Of a stretch of 8,173 nt of DNA, positions 7,706-8,173 are shown in pieces; the stretch's first letter is position 1; the number at the start of each line of letters is the position of its first letter. Position numbers and translations under genes: made by a program. Source of the DNA: Christensenella sp. UBA1260 (lineage in GTDB: Bacteria > Bacillota > Clostridia > Christensenellales > CAG-917); the NCBI GenBank assembly GCA_002308155.1, contig DBVQ01000011.1:10007-18179 (forward strand), read 5' to 3'. The notes under the pieces are model-generated. The model saw only the letters and a list, made by a program, of their open reading frames with translations, did no database searches and had not been told where the DNA came from.

Positions 7706-7726
7706 AAATTGTTTATAAAACAATTT
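7706..7726. promoter_or_regulatory. Inverted repeat, candidate operator of the hydrolase gene
   Basis: AAATTGTTT (7706-7714) and AAACAATTT (7718-7726) form a perfect 9-bp inverted repeat around a three-base centre. It overlaps the minus-strand -10 box and covers the expected transcription start near 7716. That is where a dimeric repressor would block transcription. It is AT-rich, so a chance palindrome is possible. Confidence 0.5.
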
Positions 7727-7751
7727 TAGCACACCGTGGTTCCGATTTCAA
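7723..7751 (-). promoter_or_regulatory. Promoter of the alpha/beta hydrolase gene
   Basis: On the minus strand TTGAAA (7751-7746) precedes TAAAAT (7728-7723) with a 17-nt spacer and a TGC extended -10 element. Transcription would begin near 7716, only about 20 nt before the start codon at 7695, leaving room for little beyond the GAGGTG ribosome site. Confidence 0.75.
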
Positions 7752-7769
7752 TCCCACAAAAGCAAAACC

Positions 7770-7785
7770 TCTGCAAAATTGCAGA
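7770..7785. repeat. Short inverted repeat between divergent promoters
   Basis: TCTGCAA (7770-7776) and TTGCAGA (7779-7785) form a 7-bp perfect inverted repeat with an AA centre. It lies between the -35 box of the hydrolase promoter and the -35 box of the tRNA promoter. It could be a protein-binding site shared by both, or chance. Confidence 0.35.
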
Positions 7786-7790
7786 AATCA

Positions 7791-7819
7791 TTGACAACAA
7801 CCTCTCTGTATGCTATCAT
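7791..7819 (+). promoter_or_regulatory. Promoter of the tRNA-Thr/tRNA-Ser operon
   Basis: A perfect -35 TTGACA (7791-7796) is followed by a 17-nt spacer and TATCAT (7814-7819), with TGC just upstream as an extended -10. The start would be near 7826, leaving a leader of about 13 nt before tRNA-Thr at 7839. This is a typical strong stable-RNA promoter. Confidence 0.82.
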
Positions 7820-7838
7820 ATCAAAGCATTAAAAATCT

Positions 7839-7914
7839 GCTGCTATGGCTCAGTCGGTAGAGCACGTCCTTGGTAAGGACGAGGTCACCAGTTCAAGTCT
7901 GGTTAGCAGCTCCA
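7839..7914 (+). tRNA. tRNA-Thr (anticodon GGT)
   Basis: The 76-nt gene folds as a complete cloverleaf. The acceptor stem is GCTGCTA/TAGCAGC, the D-arm closes with GCTC/GAGC, and the anticodon stem is CGTCC/GGACG with loop TTGGTAA, giving GGT (7872-7874), which reads ACC and ACU threonine codons. The T-arm is ACCAG-TTCAAGT-CTGGT, followed by discriminator T and an encoded CCA (7912-7914). It is the first gene of a two-tRNA transcript. Confidence 0.97.
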
Positions 7915-7918
7915 GTAT

Positions 7919-8007
7919 GGAAGTGTATCGAAGCGGTCACAACGAGGCGGTCTTGAAAACCGTTTGGGTGCAAGCCCACGGGGGTTCGAATCCCTCCACT
8001 TCCGCCA
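7919..8007 (+). tRNA. tRNA-Ser (anticodon TGA)
   Basis: This 89-nt class II tRNA begins four bases after tRNA-Thr. The acceptor is GGAAGTG/CACTTCC with discriminator G and encoded CCA (8005-8007). The anticodon stem is GCGGT/ACCGT with loop CTTGAAA, giving TGA (7954-7956), which reads UCA and related serine codons. A long variable arm (TGGG/CCCA) and T-arm GGGGG-TTCGAAT-CCCTC complete it. Its last 21 bases plus the next four are repeated exactly at 8149-8173. Confidence 0.97.
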
Positions 8008-8011
8008 AAAC
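7987..8011 (+). repeat. Direct repeat copy 1: 3' end of tRNA-Ser
   Basis: These 25 bases cover the last 21 bases of the tRNA-Ser gene, from inside the T-loop through CCA, plus AAAC of the terminator stem. They are identical to 8149-8173, at an offset of 162 bp. Short identity covering a tRNA 3' end is a common signature of attachment sites and of tRNA-tail repeats. Confidence 0.93.
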
Positions 8012-8035
8012 AGCCTGAAAAGGCTGTTTTTATTT
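8008..8035 (+). terminator. Intrinsic terminator of the tRNA operon
   Basis: AAACAGCC (8008-8015) pairs with GGCTGTTT (8022-8029) around a TGAAAA loop, followed by a T-rich run to about 8036. It starts immediately after the tRNA-Ser CCA, so transcripts should mostly end here unless there is read-through into the structured region beyond. Confidence 0.9.
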
Positions 8036-8039
8036 TGCA

Positions 8040-8163
8040 AAGTGAGGGATTGCTTGCCCAAAAGGCAAGACTGTGCTCCTCACAGCGAACCCCCTTCACG
8101 GGGCTGACGTGGGCTTCTTGCGAATACATTCGCTAGCCCACTATTAAACGAATCCCTCCACTT
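8040..8163 (+). other. Structured non-coding element of unknown type
   Basis: About 124 bases can fold into one closed structure. The outer stem is AAGTG-AGGGATT (8040-8051) with AATCCCT-C-CACTT (8151-8163), 12 bp with a single bulged C. Inside it lie CTTGCC/GGCAAG (8053-8069), CTGTG/CACAG (8071-8085), CCCC/GGGG (8091-8103) and a two-part arm, GTGGGCT/AGCCCAC (8109-8141) enclosing GCGAA/TTCGC (8120-8133). The 3' strand of the outer stem is the repeated tRNA-Ser tail. There is no credible coding sequence. The part from about 8081 has the order of a tRNA-Ser 3' half but lacks a T-stem and a 5' half. The element may be an RNA, a folded DNA site, or a decayed tRNA copy. I do not recognise a named family. 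The strand is assumed from the tRNA direction. Confidence 0.5.
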
Positions 8164-8173
8164 CCGCCAAAAC
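8149..8173 (+). repeat. Direct repeat copy 2: duplicated tRNA-Ser 3' end
   Basis: This copy matches 7987-8011 at all 25 positions and runs to the window edge, so the true repeat may be longer. Upstream, GCTAGCCCAC (8132-8141) matches the tRNA variable-arm segment GCAAGCCCAC (7970-7979) at 9 of 10 positions with the same 162-bp offset. The seven bases between are unrelated, and they remove the T-stem. Confidence 0.93.

Noticed and set aside
7826..8036. T-box or other riboswitch near the tRNA operon
   Set aside because: The region is fully explained by two tRNAs and a terminator. No T-box core motif and no downstream amino-acid gene is present.
8089..8105. Selenocysteine (UGA-reading) tRNA
   Set aside because: The arm with TCA has a mismatch, there is no 5' acceptor strand, no T-stem and no extended D-stem as in selC genes. 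It can only be a degenerate tRNA-like remnant.
7893..8129. 78-codon open frame on the minus strand with a GGIRTPVGLHPNGFQD-like stretch
   Set aside because: It is antisense to the tRNA-Ser gene and its terminator. This type of peptide is a well-known false prediction from tRNA loci.
1..8173. CRISPR array, insertion sequence, toxin-antitoxin or defence system
   Set aside because: No regularly spaced repeats, transposase, recombinase, nuclease or paired small genes are visible. The protein genes are ordinary metabolic or membrane genes.

Overview
The window looks like a chromosomal stretch from an anaerobic, probably gut-associated Clostridia-type member of the Bacillota (Firmicutes). The evidence is a ytxC-type sporulation gene, an intracellular GH3 beta-glucosidase, a clostridial-style guanine deaminase, near-consensus sigma-A promoters with 17-nt spacers, GGAGG-type ribosome binding sites and stem-loop/T-tract terminators. 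The assignment is an inference; no rRNA or other phylogenetic marker is present.

Layout from left to right: an AT-rich non-coding stretch (1-184); ytxC on the minus strand (185-955); a short divergent promoter region; a GH3 beta-glucosidase on the plus strand (1060-3519); a bidirectional terminator (about 3539-3565); guanine deaminase (3584-4837) and a membrane-anchored glycerophosphodiester phosphodiesterase (4890-5972), both on the minus strand and separated by a terminator-like hairpin; a divergent promoter region (5973-6128); a small PH-domain membrane protein on the plus strand (6129-6758); a shared convergent terminator (6773-6800); an alpha/beta hydrolase on the minus strand (6799-7695); another divergent promoter region; then tRNA-Thr(GGT) and tRNA-Ser(TGA) on the plus strand with their terminator. 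Most protein genes look like ordinary, separately transcribed housekeeping or catabolic genes: beta-glucoside hydrolysis, purine salvage or catabolism, phospholipid head-group turnover, and an unassigned serine hydrolase. Nothing ties them into a single pathway.

The part that stands out is the last 165 bases. Downstream of tRNA-Ser and its terminator, the last 21 bases of the tRNA gene (including CCA) plus the next four bases are repeated exactly, 162 bp further on (7987-8011 and 8149-8173, the latter running off the window). The DNA between is not a second tRNA. It can fold into a closed multi-hairpin structure (8040-8163) whose outer stem uses the repeated tRNA 3' end. Candidate explanations are an attachment-site scar, a degenerate tRNA-Ser duplication, or a tRNA-tail repeat array similar in layout to the rtT repeats after E. 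coli tyrT. The sequence beyond the window would separate these.
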